Below, piece by piece: positions 7,684 through 15,825 of a DNA stretch of 17,647 bases. This DNA comes from JBEIUO01 sp964549785. Lineage in GTDB: Bacteria > Planctomycetota > Phycisphaerae > Phycisphaerales > UBA1924. The notes under the pieces are model-generated. The model was not told where the DNA came from and made no database searches. It worked only from the letters and a program-made list of their open reading frames with translations. The stretch's first letter is position 1. Each line of letters begins with the position of its first letter. The stretch is taken from NCBI GenBank assembly GCA_964549785.1, contig CAZJXA010000053.1, forward strand, positions 1 through 17,647, in the 5' to 3' direction. The translations under genes and the position numbers were made by a program.

Positions 7684-8999
7684 TCCGGGGGTGGATCGCG
7701 CGGGCTCCGGCACCGGTCTTCGTGATGTTCACGATGGCCGCCGCGTTCTGCACGTATTTCTGCATGTACGCGTTCCGGAAGCCGTTCACGGCGGCGACCT
7801 ACAGCGGGCTCACGTTTTTCGGGACCGAGGTGACGGCCAAGACGGCGTTCGTGATCGCCCAACTGATCGGCTACACGCTCTCCAAGTATGTGGGCGTGAA
7901 ATTGGTTTCGGAGATGACCCGCGGGCGACGGGCGGCGACGCTGGTGGCACTCATCGTGGTCGCGCAGGCCACGCTGGTGCTCTTTGCGGTGCTTCCGGGC
8001 GACCTCAAGGTCTTCGCGATGTTCGCGAACGGGCTGCCGCTGGGGATGGTGTGGGGTTTGGTCGTGTGGTACCTGGAGGGTCGGCGGGCGTCAGAACTTC
8101 TGCTCGCCGGGCTCTCGTGTTCGTTCATCGTCAGCAGCGGGGTCGTGAAGGATGTCGGCAAGTCGCTGATGGACACCCACGGCGTTGGGCAGTGGTGGAT
8201 GCCGGCGGCGACGGGAGCGATTTTTCTGATGCCGTTTCTGGCGTCGGTGTGGCTTCTCAACCAGGTTCCGGAACCGACGACCGAGGACGTCGCGGCCCGC
8301 ATCAAGCGGACCCCGATGAACGCGGGCGACCGTTGGGCCTTCGTTCGCCGCTTCGCCCCCGGCCTCGTGATGCTATTCGTCACGTACTTCGTGCTGACCG
8401 CCTATCGCGATTATCGGGACACGTACGGCTTGGAGGTGCTCCAAGAACTCGGCTTCGAGAAGACGCCCGCGATCTTCTCGAAAACCGAGGTCCCGATCGC
8501 GTTCGGGGTGATGGGCGCTTTGGCGGTACTCAACCTGGTGAAGAACAACCGGCACGGCTTGCTCGGCGCTCTGGGCGTGATGGGCCTGGGCGCGGCGGCC
8601 CTGGGGGGGGCAACGCTCGCCTTCGACGCGGGGCACATCTCGGGCGTGGTCTGGATGATCCTGATCGGTCTGGGCGCTTACCTCTGCTACGTCCCGTACG
8701 GCTCGGTGCTTTTCGACCGATTGATCGCGTCCACCGGGTTCGCGGGCACCGCCGTCTTCGCGATTTACCTCGCGGATGCGCTGGGGTACACCGGGTCGGT
8801 TGCGCTGCAACTGTTCAAGGACCTTGGCGCCGCCGACGTTTCACGACTCTGGTTCCTCAGGATGATGAGTTATGCGATGTCGGTGCTCGGCGTCGTTCTG
8901 CTGGCCGGTTCGGCGGTGTACTTTGCGCGGGTGTCGCGGCGGAATGTCACCACGGGTTCGAGGGGTGTATCCGCGGATGAACGGAGCGTGGTCGCATGA
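7680..8999 (+). CDS. DUF5690-family membrane transporter (MFS, OPA-like), putative phosphonate uptake
   Basis: This 439-residue polytopic inner-membrane protein has about 10-12 hydrophobic segments in two halves, with a charged central loop at about residues 198-225. It resembles DUF5690 proteins, distant relatives of the organophosphate:phosphate antiporters GlpT/UhpT. TM1 carries YFCMYAFRKPF (residues 26-36), matching the GlpT TM1 pattern YYLVRKNF, whose Arg binds phosphate. The seventh segment carries Arg243 and Arg246 in AYRDYRDTY, near the place of the second phosphate-binding Arg of GlpT. The start overlaps the phosphoesterase stop (ATGA), and its stop overlaps the FAD oxidoreductase start (ATGA). 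The context of phosphonate catabolism suggests that it carries 2-aminoethylphosphonate or a derivative. The family and topology are fairly clear; the substrate is inferred. Confidence 0.85.
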   Translation: MIRGWIARAPAPVFVMFTMAAAFCTYFCMYAFRKPFTAATYSGLTFFGTEVTAKTAFVIAQLIGYTLSKYVGVKLVSEMTRGRRAATLVALIVVAQATLVLFAVLPGDLKVFAMFANGLPLGMVWGLVVWYLEGRRASELLLAGLSCSFIVSSGVVKDVGKSLMDTHGVGQWWMPAATGAIFLMPFLASVWLLNQVPEPTTEDVAARIKRTPMNAGDRWAFVRRFAPGLVMLFVTYFVLTAYRDYRDTYGLEVLQELGFEKTPAIFSKTEVPIAFGVMGALAVLNLVKNNRHGLLGALGVMGLGAAALGGATLAFDAGHISGVVWMILIGLGAYLCYVPYGSVLFDRLIASTGFAGTAVFAIYLADALGYTGSVALQLFKDLGAADVSRLWFLRMMSYAMSVLGVVLLAGSAVYFARVSRRNVTTGSRGVSADERSVVA

Positions 9000-10138
9000 C
9001 GGAGCGGTTTGATGTCGCCATCGTGGGGGCAGGGATTGTCGGGCTTTCGCAGGCGCGGGAGGCGGTACGGCGCGGTTTGCGCGTGGTGGTGATCGAGCGC
9101 CACTCGCGGGCCCAAGGGGCGTCGATCCGGAACTTCGGCATGATCTGGCCGATCGGTCAGCCTGCCGGGGTGCTGCATCGGGTGGGGTTGCGGAGCAGGG
9201 ATATCTGGCTCGACGTCTGCCGGGAGGCCGGATTGTGGCACGAGCACTCGGGGAGCCTGCACCTTGTGACGCGGACGGACGAACTCGCGGTTCTTCGCGA
9301 GTTCGCAGAACGGGCTCCGGCGATGGGGTATGAGGTAGATCTGTGGGATACCGAAGCCGTCACGAGGCGCAGCCCGATCGCCAGGCCCGACGCCGTGATC
9401 GGAGGCCTGTTCAGCGGGGCCGAGATGTGCGTCGACTCGCCGCGTGCCATGGCGGGGATTGCGGCATGGCTCTCCGACACTTGCGGGGTGGAGTTCCGAT
9501 GGTCGGAGCCGGTGATCCGGATCGCGCCGCCGGCTGTTCACACCGCTCGATCGGTGGTGGAGGCGGACCGGATTATCGTGTGCTCGGGCTCGGACTTTGA
9601 GCAGTTGTACCCGGAGTCGTTCGCGGGCCGGGGGATCACGCGGTGCAAACTCCAGATGCTGGCGGCGGAACCTCCGCCGCGCGGAGCCCGGATCGGCCCG
9701 ATGATCGCGAGCGGGCTGAGCCTGCGGCATTACGCGAACTTCGCCCAGTGCCCGAGCCTGCCGGCGCTGCGGGACCGGATCGCGCGGGAACAGCCGGAAT
9801 TGGACCGATTCGGGGTGCACGTGATGGCCTCCCAGCACTCCGGCGGAGAGATCATCTTGGGCGACAGCCACGTTTACGACGACGAGATGACCCCCTTCGA
9901 CAGCGGGACGATCGAGGAACTGATGTTGGAGGAACTGCGGCGGATTGTTGAGTTGCCTTCGTGGCGGATCACCCGGCGTTGGAACGGGACGTACGCGAAA
10001 TGGCCGGGGCGTGCGGTGCTGTGCCTCGACCCGGAGCCCGGCGTGCGGATCGTGAACGCGGCGGGCGGAACGGGGATGACGATGTCGTTTGGAATCGCGG
10101 AACGAATGTGGGAGAACTGGAATGACTTTGACCTGTGA
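8996..10138 (+). CDS. TIGR03364-type FAD-dependent amine oxidoreductase of phosphonate catabolism
   Basis: This is a 380-residue DAO-fold flavoenzyme. The N-terminal FAD-binding Rossmann motif is VAIVGAGIVGLSQA (residues 7-20). It is followed by VIERHSRAQGASIRNFGMIW, whose RNFGMIWP stretch is characteristic of TIGR03364 proteins. The second FAD-contact region near the C terminus is RIVNAAGGTGMTMSFGIAE. Relatives encoded beside phnX (PbfC/PbfD type) oxidatively deaminate 2-aminoethylphosphonate or N-methyl-AEP to phosphonoacetaldehyde, releasing the amine and hydrogen peroxide. That role fits here because phnX follows directly with a 17-bp overlap and no PhnW transaminase is present. Exact substrate preference cannot be read from the sequence. 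It is probably cytoplasmic. The ATG overlaps the transporter stop, so translation is coupled. Confidence 0.9.
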   Translation: MTERFDVAIVGAGIVGLSQAREAVRRGLRVVVIERHSRAQGASIRNFGMIWPIGQPAGVLHRVGLRSRDIWLDVCREAGLWHEHSGSLHLVTRTDELAVLREFAERAPAMGYEVDLWDTEAVTRRSPIARPDAVIGGLFSGAEMCVDSPRAMAGIAAWLSDTCGVEFRWSEPVIRIAPPAVHTARSVVEADRIIVCSGSDFEQLYPESFAGRGITRCKLQMLAAEPPPRGARIGPMIASGLSLRHYANFAQCPSLPALRDRIAREQPELDRFGVHVMASQHSGGEIILGDSHVYDDEMTPFDSGTIEELMLEELRRIVELPSWRITRRWNGTYAKWPGRAVLCLDPEPGVRIVNAAGGTGMTMSFGIAERMWENWNDFDL

Positions 10139-10949
10139 TGGGCAGGAACGGCACGGGATACGGGCGGCGGTGCTGGACTGGGCGGGCACCACCGTGGACT
10201 TCGGCTCGTGCGCTCCGGCGGCGACGTTCGTCGAAGCGTTTCGAAGGCACGGCGTGGCGGTGACGCACGCGCAGGCACGGGGCCCGATGGGGATGGCCAA
10301 GCGAGCCCATATCGCCGCGATCGCGGATGAGCCGACGGTTGCGGCGGGTTGGGCCGCAGCGCAGGGGCGCGGCTTCGCGGAGCCGGACATTGATGCGATC
10401 TATGAGACCTTTCTGCCGTTGCAAGAAGCCTGCATCGACGACTTCAGCGGGGTGATCCCAGGGGCTGTGGCGACGCTCGCTTGGCTGCGGGCGAGTGGCA
10501 TCCGGGTCGGCAGCAGCACGGGCTACACGACGGCCATCATGGAGCGGGTCATGCGTTCGGCCGCGGAACAGGGATTTGAGGTCGAGGCGATGCTCTGCAG
10601 CAGCGACTTTGCGCAGGGGCGGCCGGCGCCGTGGATGATCTTCGAGAACATGCGGCGACTGGACGTGTTTCCGCCGAGCGCGGTCGTGACGGTGGACGAC
10701 ACCGTTGTCGGGATCGAGGCGGCCCGCAACGCGGGGACCTGGGCTGTCGGGATATCGGCGACGGGCAATCTTGTTGGGCTGGGACAGGCGGACTTTGAGA
10801 ACCTCCCCGATCGCGAACGCGGGGAGCGGGTTTCGACGGCCAAGCGGAGACTACTCGAGGCGGGCGCACATCTGGTGATTGAGTCGATCGCGGGGCTGCC
10901 CGGGGCGATTCAGGAGATCGAGTCGGGGAGGGTGGCGATGGAGGGTTGA
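10122..10949 (+). CDS. phnX: Phosphonoacetaldehyde hydrolase (phosphonatase)
   Basis: The 275-residue HAD-superfamily enzyme splits the C-P bond of phosphonoacetaldehyde to acetaldehyde and phosphate in the cytoplasm. The nucleophile motif is LDWAGTTVD (Asp19). GPMGMAKRAHI carries Lys60, equivalent to the Schiff-base Lys53 of Bacillus PhnX, which distinguishes phosphonatase from other HAD enzymes. SSTGYT is motif II, AQGRPAPWMIFENM contains the substrate-loop Arg, and VTVDDTVVGIEAARNAG is the metal-binding acidic motif. Length is normal for the family. The start ATG 10122 is chosen because the family signature begins 18 residues later and GGGAGA lies just upstream at 10110-10115. It overlaps the FAD oxidoreductase end by 17 bp. 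Its 3' end overlaps the minus-strand PbfA-like gene by 40 bp. This is the terminal step of the pathway and the source of phosphate. Confidence 0.95.
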   Translation: MTLTCDGQERHGIRAAVLDWAGTTVDFGSCAPAATFVEAFRRHGVAVTHAQARGPMGMAKRAHIAAIADEPTVAAGWAAAQGRGFAEPDIDAIYETFLPLQEACIDDFSGVIPGAVATLAWLRASGIRVGSSTGYTTAIMERVMRSAAEQGFEVEAMLCSSDFAQGRPAPWMIFENMRRLDVFPPSAVVTVDDTVVGIEAARNAGTWAVGISATGNLVGLGQADFENLPDRERGERVSTAKRRLLEAGAHLVIESIAGLPGAIQEIESGRVAMEG

Positions 10950-12316
10950 TTGATCGCGGAGCGGATCGCGGCTTCGATGATGTCCACGGATGAGGCGAGT
11001 TCGTGTTCCGCGACCGTGAGCGGCGGCGTGAGGGTGAGCACCCGTCCATCGGAAACCTTGAAGTTGAGCCCGCGTTCGAGGCACTCATAGAGCACGCGGT
11101 CGGCGAGTCGGGCGGTTGCCGCCGTGGTCGCGGCGGAGAGTTCGACGCCGACCATGAGGCCGAGGCCGCGGACGGTGCGGAGCACGCCCGTGGGCCGCAA
11201 CCGTGCGGTCAACTGTTCGCGGTAGCGGGCCCCGAGTTGATCGGAGCGCTGGACCAGGTCTTCATCGCGGATGACGTCGAGCGTGGCCAGCGCAGCGGCC
11301 GCGGCGACCGGGCTTTTCTCGTGGGTGTAGTGCCCGAGCGAGGTTTGGCTCGCCAAATTGAGTTCGGGCCGTGCCAACATCGCGGCGATCGGCATGACCC
11401 CGCCGCCCAGGCCCTTACCGATGACCAGGATGTCGGGCTCGATGTCGAAGTGTTCGTAACTGAACATACGACCGGTGCGGCCCAGGCAGGTAGGAATCTC
11501 GTCGAGGATCAGGAGGGCGCCGTGCGCACTGCAGGCGGCCCGGATTTTCTGGATGTATTCCCGCGGCGGGACGTCGATCGTGGTGCAGCGGACGGGTTCG
11601 AGAATCACTGCCGCGATGTCGCCCTCTCGTTCCAGGACGTCCACGGCCTCGTCGGCGCAGGCCAGCGTGCATGACCCTCTGCACCCCAGTTTGCAGTCGG
11701 ATGGGGCGCAGGGCTGCACATGCTCGCAGCCGGGGAGAAGTGGACCGATGCCGCGCCGGAAGACGGCCTCACCGCCGATTGAGATGGTGTCGAGGCCGGC
11801 GCCGTGGAACGAGCCCCACATCGAGAGAAACTTGAAGCGACCGGTGGCGATGCGGGCGAGTTTGAGCGCCATGCCCATAGCGAGCGAACCGCCCGGCGCG
11901 AGCAGGACATTGCTGAGTTTTCCGTGGGTCAGCCCGGCCAGCCGCTCGGCGAGGAGGATGGCTGGCTCGTTGGTATACCGGCGTGGGCAGAAGGGGAGTG
12001 TGTCGAGTTGCCGCTTGATGGCCTCGATGACTCGTGGATGTCCGTGACCGACCTGGTGGACACTGTTCCCGTGAAAATCGAGCAACTCGCGGCCTTGCAC
12101 ATCAGTGAGGATGGTGCCGCGGGCGCTGGCAAGCGCGTTGAGGCAGGGCGTGGAGAGCGATTGATGCAGGTACGCGGCCTCGTCGCGTTCCAACAGCCGT
12201 GCCGCGGCGGTGTCGATGTTCCGTTCGCGGAAACGCCTTCGCGAGGGGGAGAGGTTTACGTCGCCCTCGGAAATGTCGGCGTGGATCGACGCGGGCTGCG
12301 ACGGGCTGGGTGGCAT
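10910..12316 (-). CDS. pbfA: PbfA-like PLP enzyme, (R)-1-hydroxy-2-aminoethylphosphonate ammonia-lyase
   Basis: This is a 468-residue class-III aminotransferase-fold protein. PLP-binding features are Asp272 in LILDEIPTCLGRTG, Lys301 in VIGKGLGGGVMP, and SFHGAG near residue 171. The N-terminal HQSLSTPCLNALA, FHGNSVHQVGHGHP and LPFCPRRYTNEP stretches are characteristic of the PbfA branch. That branch is a lyase rather than a transaminase, removing ammonia from 1-hydroxy-2-AEP to give phosphonoacetaldehyde for PhnX. Five evenly spaced cysteines (203, 208, 212, 216, 220) lie in a surface insertion. The start is supported by GGAG at 12324-12327, 7 nt upstream on the minus strand. It converges on phnX with overlapping ends and has its own upstream region. 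If not a lyase, it would be a PhnW-like AEP transaminase of a different fold type, which is less likely. Confidence 0.87.
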   Translation of the reverse strand: MPPSPSQPASIHADISEGDVNLSPSRRRFRERNIDTAAARLLERDEAAYLHQSLSTPCLNALASARGTILTDVQGRELLDFHGNSVHQVGHGHPRVIEAIKRQLDTLPFCPRRYTNEPAILLAERLAGLTHGKLSNVLLAPGGSLAMGMALKLARIATGRFKFLSMWGSFHGAGLDTISIGGEAVFRRGIGPLLPGCEHVQPCAPSDCKLGCRGSCTLACADEAVDVLEREGDIAAVILEPVRCTTIDVPPREYIQKIRAACSAHGALLILDEIPTCLGRTGRMFSYEHFDIEPDILVIGKGLGGGVMPIAAMLARPELNLASQTSLGHYTHEKSPVAAAAALATLDVIRDEDLVQRSDQLGARYREQLTARLRPTGVLRTVRGLGLMVGVELSAATTAATARLADRVLYECLERGLNFKVSDGRVLTLTPPLTVAEHELASSVDIIEAAIRSAINQPSIATLPDSIS

Positions 12317-12649
<333 letters not shown>

Positions 12650-12772
12650 GGTGAAGGACGGTAAGGATAGCCGGGTGGGGCGGGAGCGTCCGGGGTTCGG
12701 GCATCTCCATTCTGGCCGACATTGTCGGTTGCCGACGTTCCCTCACGCCGGGCCTCATAAACTTGTTGACCG

Positions 12773-13666
12773 ATGCCGACCACTCCGCTTTCAGATGCTT
12801 CCGCGATGCCGATCCCGCCGAAAACAGACCGAGCTGTCGAGCCGGGCGCGACTCCGTTCACGATCGCGGGCCGAACGTTCGACAGCCGGCTGTTCGTCGG
12901 GACCGGGAAGTACAAGTCGGCCGAACTGATGCGGGGTGCGCTGGCCGCGAGCGGCGCGGAGGTGATCACGGTGGCCGTTCGGCGCGAACGGCTGTTCAAT
13001 GAGTCCGGCCAGAGTCTGCTCGATCAATTCGATGCGGCCCGGTACACAATTTTACCGAACACCGCAGGGTGCTTCAGCGCGGCGGACGCGATCCGCGTTT
13101 CGCTGCTGGGGCGTGACCTGCTGGAGCAACTGAACAATCCCGGCGCCTCGTGGGTGAAGCTGGAGGTTTTGGGAGATAAAAAAACGCTCCTGCCGGACCC
13201 GGCTGGGACGGTCGAGGCCACGCGGGAACTCGTGGCCCAGGGGTTTCAGGTTCTGGCGTACACCAGCGACGACCCCATCGCGGCGGTGCGGATCAAGGAA
13301 GCGGGCGCGGCGGCGGTGATGCCGGCGGGCAGCCCGATCGGCAGCGGTCAGGGGATTCTGAACCGGAACAATATTGTGCTTTGCTTGGAACTGCTTAAGC
13401 AGGACGATCCTTCGTTTCCGGTGATTGTGGACGCCGGAGTGGGCTCGGCCAGCGACGTTGCGATCGCGATGGAACTGGGAGCGGACGGGGTGCTGCTCAA
13501 TACCGCGATCGCGCACGCGGCGGATCCGGTGATGATGGCGCACGCCATGCGGCACGCCCTTGTCGCGGGTCGGCAGTCGTATCTGGCGGGCCGGATTCCG
13601 AAGAAGTTGTACGCGAGCGCGAGCAGCCCTTGGGAAGGTGTGGTTTCGTACATCCCGGGCGAGTGA
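12773..13666 (+). CDS. thiG: Thiazole synthase
   Basis: ThiG builds the thiazole phosphate ring of thiamine from 1-deoxy-D-xylulose 5-phosphate, dehydroglycine and the ThiS thiocarboxylate. The (beta/alpha)8 protein shows FVGTGKY near residue 41, ITVAVRRERL, LPNTAGCFSAADAIR, the catalytic Schiff-base Lys129 in WVKLEVLGDKKTLLPD, AVMPAGSPIGSGQG and VIVDAGVGSASD with LLNTAIA. It is about 297 residues, against roughly 255-270 in most relatives. The extra N-terminal 30 residues are low-complexity, so a start at 12806 or later is possible. No Shine-Dalgarno is seen at either site. ThiS, ThiH/ThiO and ThiE are not nearby, so the gene stands alone. No TPP riboswitch was recognised upstream. It ends 5 bp from the convergent cinA gene. 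Confidence 0.95.
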   Translation: MPTTPLSDASAMPIPPKTDRAVEPGATPFTIAGRTFDSRLFVGTGKYKSAELMRGALAASGAEVITVAVRRERLFNESGQSLLDQFDAARYTILPNTAGCFSAADAIRVSLLGRDLLEQLNNPGASWVKLEVLGDKKTLLPDPAGTVEATRELVAQGFQVLAYTSDDPIAAVRIKEAGAAAVMPAGSPIGSGQGILNRNNIVLCLELLKQDDPSFPVIVDAGVGSASDVAIAMELGADGVLLNTAIAHAADPVMMAHAMRHALVAGRQSYLAGRIPKKLYASASSPWEGVVSYIPGE

Positions 13667-13671
13667 CGCTG

Positions 13672-14982
13672 TCACCCAATGATTTCGCGCAGCATCGTGG
13701 CAGGAGCGGCGGGCGAGAGCCAGATCATCATCAACGCGGCCTTGGCCGACCACTCACGGATCGAGTGTCGATCACCGAACATCTTGAACGCCCTCACCCT
13801 GCATTCCTCACCCCGCTCCGCGTGAGCGATGTAGACGAGGCCAACAGGCTTGGGGGCCCGGTCCCCCACCGCGGGCACTGCCCCGCCGGGTCCGGCGATC
13901 CCGGTGATGGCGAGGCAGTGATCGCACCCGAGCCGTTCCAACCCGCCTACAGCCATCGCCCTGGCCACTGCGGGCGAAACCGCCCCGGGACCGCCTTCGG
14001 CAAGCAGCGCAGGATCGACACCGGCGAGTCGGGTCTTCATTTCGTTGGAATATGTCAGCAACCCACCCACGAAGACCTTCGACGACCCCGCAACGTCCGT
14101 GATCATCGCCCCCAGGCGTCCACCCGTGCAACTCTCGACCACGCCCAACGACTGACCGTTCGCCGCGAGTCGCTGGACCACCGCCTTTGCCACCGAAGGG
14201 TCTGATTCGGAAAACGCAAAGGGGCTGACGGATTCCCGCACGCGCTCGGTCACTCTCTTGACCGCGGCTATCGCTTCCGCTTCGGTCGCCTCGCCCTCGA
14301 ATCTGACGCGGCAACTCACCACGCCTCCGCTCGCGGTTGTGCCCACCAGCGGGTTCGCCCCACGATCCATGAGGGTCCCGAGCCGCATGGCGATCTCCGA
14401 TTCGCCGATGCCGAAGCAATGGACTGTGGCCGTCTTGACCACCAAACCTTTGACGGGGCGGAGCCTGGGGACCACCGCCGCCTCAAACATGGGGAACATT
14501 TCTCCGGGCGGGCCGGGCAAGCAGAAGGCGTCCGCCCCGCCGGGCAGCGTCGCGAACAACCCCGGCGCGGTGCCGTGCAAGTTCTGGATGGACGTGGCGC
14601 GGGCGGGCCGGAGCGCCTGGACGCGGTTGATGTCGGGCATTTCGCGCCCGCGACTGCCGAACCACGCCTCCACCTGCGCAAGAGCGATGTGATCTTCGAC
14701 AAGCGCTTCGTTGCAAGCTCGAGCGAGGGCCGCGCGAGTGAGGTCATCGGCGGTGGGGCCCAGGCCGCCGGAAACGATCACGAGATCCGCCGCGCCGGCC
14801 AGACGCGACAGGGTCGCGGCCTGAACGTCGACGTCATCGGGAATAGTCACATGCTCGATGGTGACAACGCCGGCCTCGAGCAAGCGTTCGGCCAGCCACT
14901 TGGAGTTGGTGTTCAGCGTCTGGCCGAGGGTCAGTTCGTCGCCGATCGACAAGATCGCTGCCCGGCGGTGGTGGCGTGTCAT
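13672..14982 (-). CDS. cinA: CinA family protein (MoCF domain plus nicotinamide-nucleotide amidase domain)
   Basis: This 436-residue two-domain protein has an N-terminal MoCF/COG1058-type domain with SIGDELTLGQTLNTNS, SGGLGPTADDLTR and LPGPPGEMFP. This domain is linked to ADP-ribose or NAD-derivative hydrolysis in CinA proteins. A C-terminal PncC/CinA amidase domain has VVESCTGGRLGAMITDVAGS, carrying the nucleophile Ser in ESCTGG, then GGLLTYSNEMKTRLAGVD and ITGIAGPGG. That domain deamidates NMN in pyridine-nucleotide recycling. The start ATG at 14982 is chosen because the family N terminus begins here. The frame continues upstream only through the terminator of the next gene. No Shine-Dalgarno is visible. 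It is cytoplasmic and convergent with thiG. Confidence 0.94.
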   Translation of the reverse strand: MTRHHRRAAILSIGDELTLGQTLNTNSKWLAERLLEAGVVTIEHVTIPDDVDVQAATLSRLAGAADLVIVSGGLGPTADDLTRAALARACNEALVEDHIALAQVEAWFGSRGREMPDINRVQALRPARATSIQNLHGTAPGLFATLPGGADAFCLPGPPGEMFPMFEAAVVPRLRPVKGLVVKTATVHCFGIGESEIAMRLGTLMDRGANPLVGTTASGGVVSCRVRFEGEATEAEAIAAVKRVTERVRESVSPFAFSESDPSVAKAVVQRLAANGQSLGVVESCTGGRLGAMITDVAGSSKVFVGGLLTYSNEMKTRLAGVDPALLAEGGPGAVSPAVARAMAVGGLERLGCDHCLAITGIAGPGGAVPAVGDRAPKPVGLVYIAHAERGEECRVRAFKMFGDRHSIREWSAKAALMMIWLSPAAPATMLREIIG

Positions 14983-15027
14983 GGAGGGTGAAAGCGTAGA
15001 GAGTTTGGGGCGTCGAGGGTCGGGGAC

Positions 15028-15066
15028 AAAAAAGAACGGACCCCGGGGTGTGTCGCCCGGGCCCCG
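15028..15066 (-). terminator. Probable terminator of the PEP-CTERM-like gene
   Basis: Read on the minus strand, a G+C-rich imperfect hairpin (GGCCCGGG pairing with CCCGGGGTCC, two bulges) lies about 30 bp after the stop of the PEP-CTERM-like gene. A run of six T (plus-strand A at 15028-15033) follows a few bases later. It separates that gene from cinA. Confidence 0.62.
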
Positions 15067-15095
15067 CCAAGGGTGTTCACCAACGATCAAAGGAC

Positions 15096-15812
15096 TCAGA
15101 CGGTTTGGCGGCGACGGCGACCCGCGACCACGAGGCCCATGCCGAGCAGGGCGGCCGAGGCCGGGGTGGGAATGCGGCTGCCCATGACTTCCACCATGTC
15201 GTAGCGAACCGTGCCGGACACACCGTACGTGCCGGTGGGGCTCGCGGCCACGTAGTTGGCATTGCCGTTACCGGTCGCGACGCTCTCAAACACCGGAGCG
15301 AAGCGGAGAGTGAGCGAGGCGGCGTTGTCGGCCGCGGCGGGAAGGGTGAAGACGTTGTTATTCACCCAGTTGTCGCCGAGAACCCCGGTGAAGAAGCCGG
15401 CGTTCTGGAAGCCCGAGCCGGCGTTGAAGAGCACTTGGACATAACGGGACGAGGTGTTGCTGTTGCGAAGATCAAACTCGATCGAGATCCCTTGGAAACC
15501 CGTGGTGGAAACAACGACTTCGACGCCGCGGCTGGCGGAGCCGGTGCCCTGAGCGGCGTAGGTCGTGGTCTGGTAGCCGGAGTCGTCCGTGAGAACGGGA
15601 TCGGACGACCCGTTATTGGATGCCCCTGACGCGAACAGATTCGTTGCTCCGCCGAAGGCGTTAATCGTGCCGGTGCCGATCACGGGCAACAGGTTTCCCG
15701 AGGTCACCGACGAATCGGCGGGAATGCTGTTAAAATTCCACTGGGTGATAATGTCGGCCGAAGCCGCACCGGAGGCCACCACGAGGGCCAGAACTGAAAG
15801 AACCTTGGTCAT
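15096..15812 (-). CDS. PEP-CTERM-like sorted exported protein
   Basis: This is a 238-residue exported protein. The signal peptide is TKVLSVLALVVASGAASA, cleaved before DIITQWNFN. The body is rich in Ser, Thr, Asn and Gly and contains beta-strand patterns (GISIEFDLRNSNTSSRYVQV, SLTLRFAPVFES), likely a beta-sandwich surface protein. The C terminus reads IPTPASAALLGMGLVVAGRR and is followed by more Arg: a Pro-rich motif, a hydrophobic segment and a basic tail. This is the planctomycete version of the PEP-CTERM sorting signal handled by exosortase. No enzyme motif is visible; a role in the cell envelope or extracellular matrix is inferred. A strong Shine-Dalgarno (AAGGAGAT, plus-strand positions 15817-15824) precedes the start, with a small hairpin just upstream. 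Confidence 0.85.
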   Translation of the reverse strand: MTKVLSVLALVVASGAASADIITQWNFNSIPADSSVTSGNLLPVIGTGTINAFGGATNLFASGASNNGSSDPVLTDDSGYQTTTYAAQGTGSASRGVEVVVSTTGFQGISIEFDLRNSNTSSRYVQVLFNAGSGFQNAGFFTGVLGDNWVNNNVFTLPAAADNAASLTLRFAPVFESVATGNGNANYVAASPTGTYGVSGTVRYDMVEVMGSRIPTPASAALLGMGLVVAGRRRRQTV

Positions 15813-15825
15813 GTCTATCTCCTTG

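Noticed and set aside
5725..7713. Long minus-strand open frame of 662 codons
   Set aside because: It is antisense to the LamG-phosphoesterase, which has complete catalytic motifs; composition is shadow-like (Arg, His, Val rich).
8870..10390. Minus-strand open frame of 506 codons
   Set aside because: It is antisense to the FAD oxidoreductase and phnX, both recognisable enzymes; it has no own motifs.
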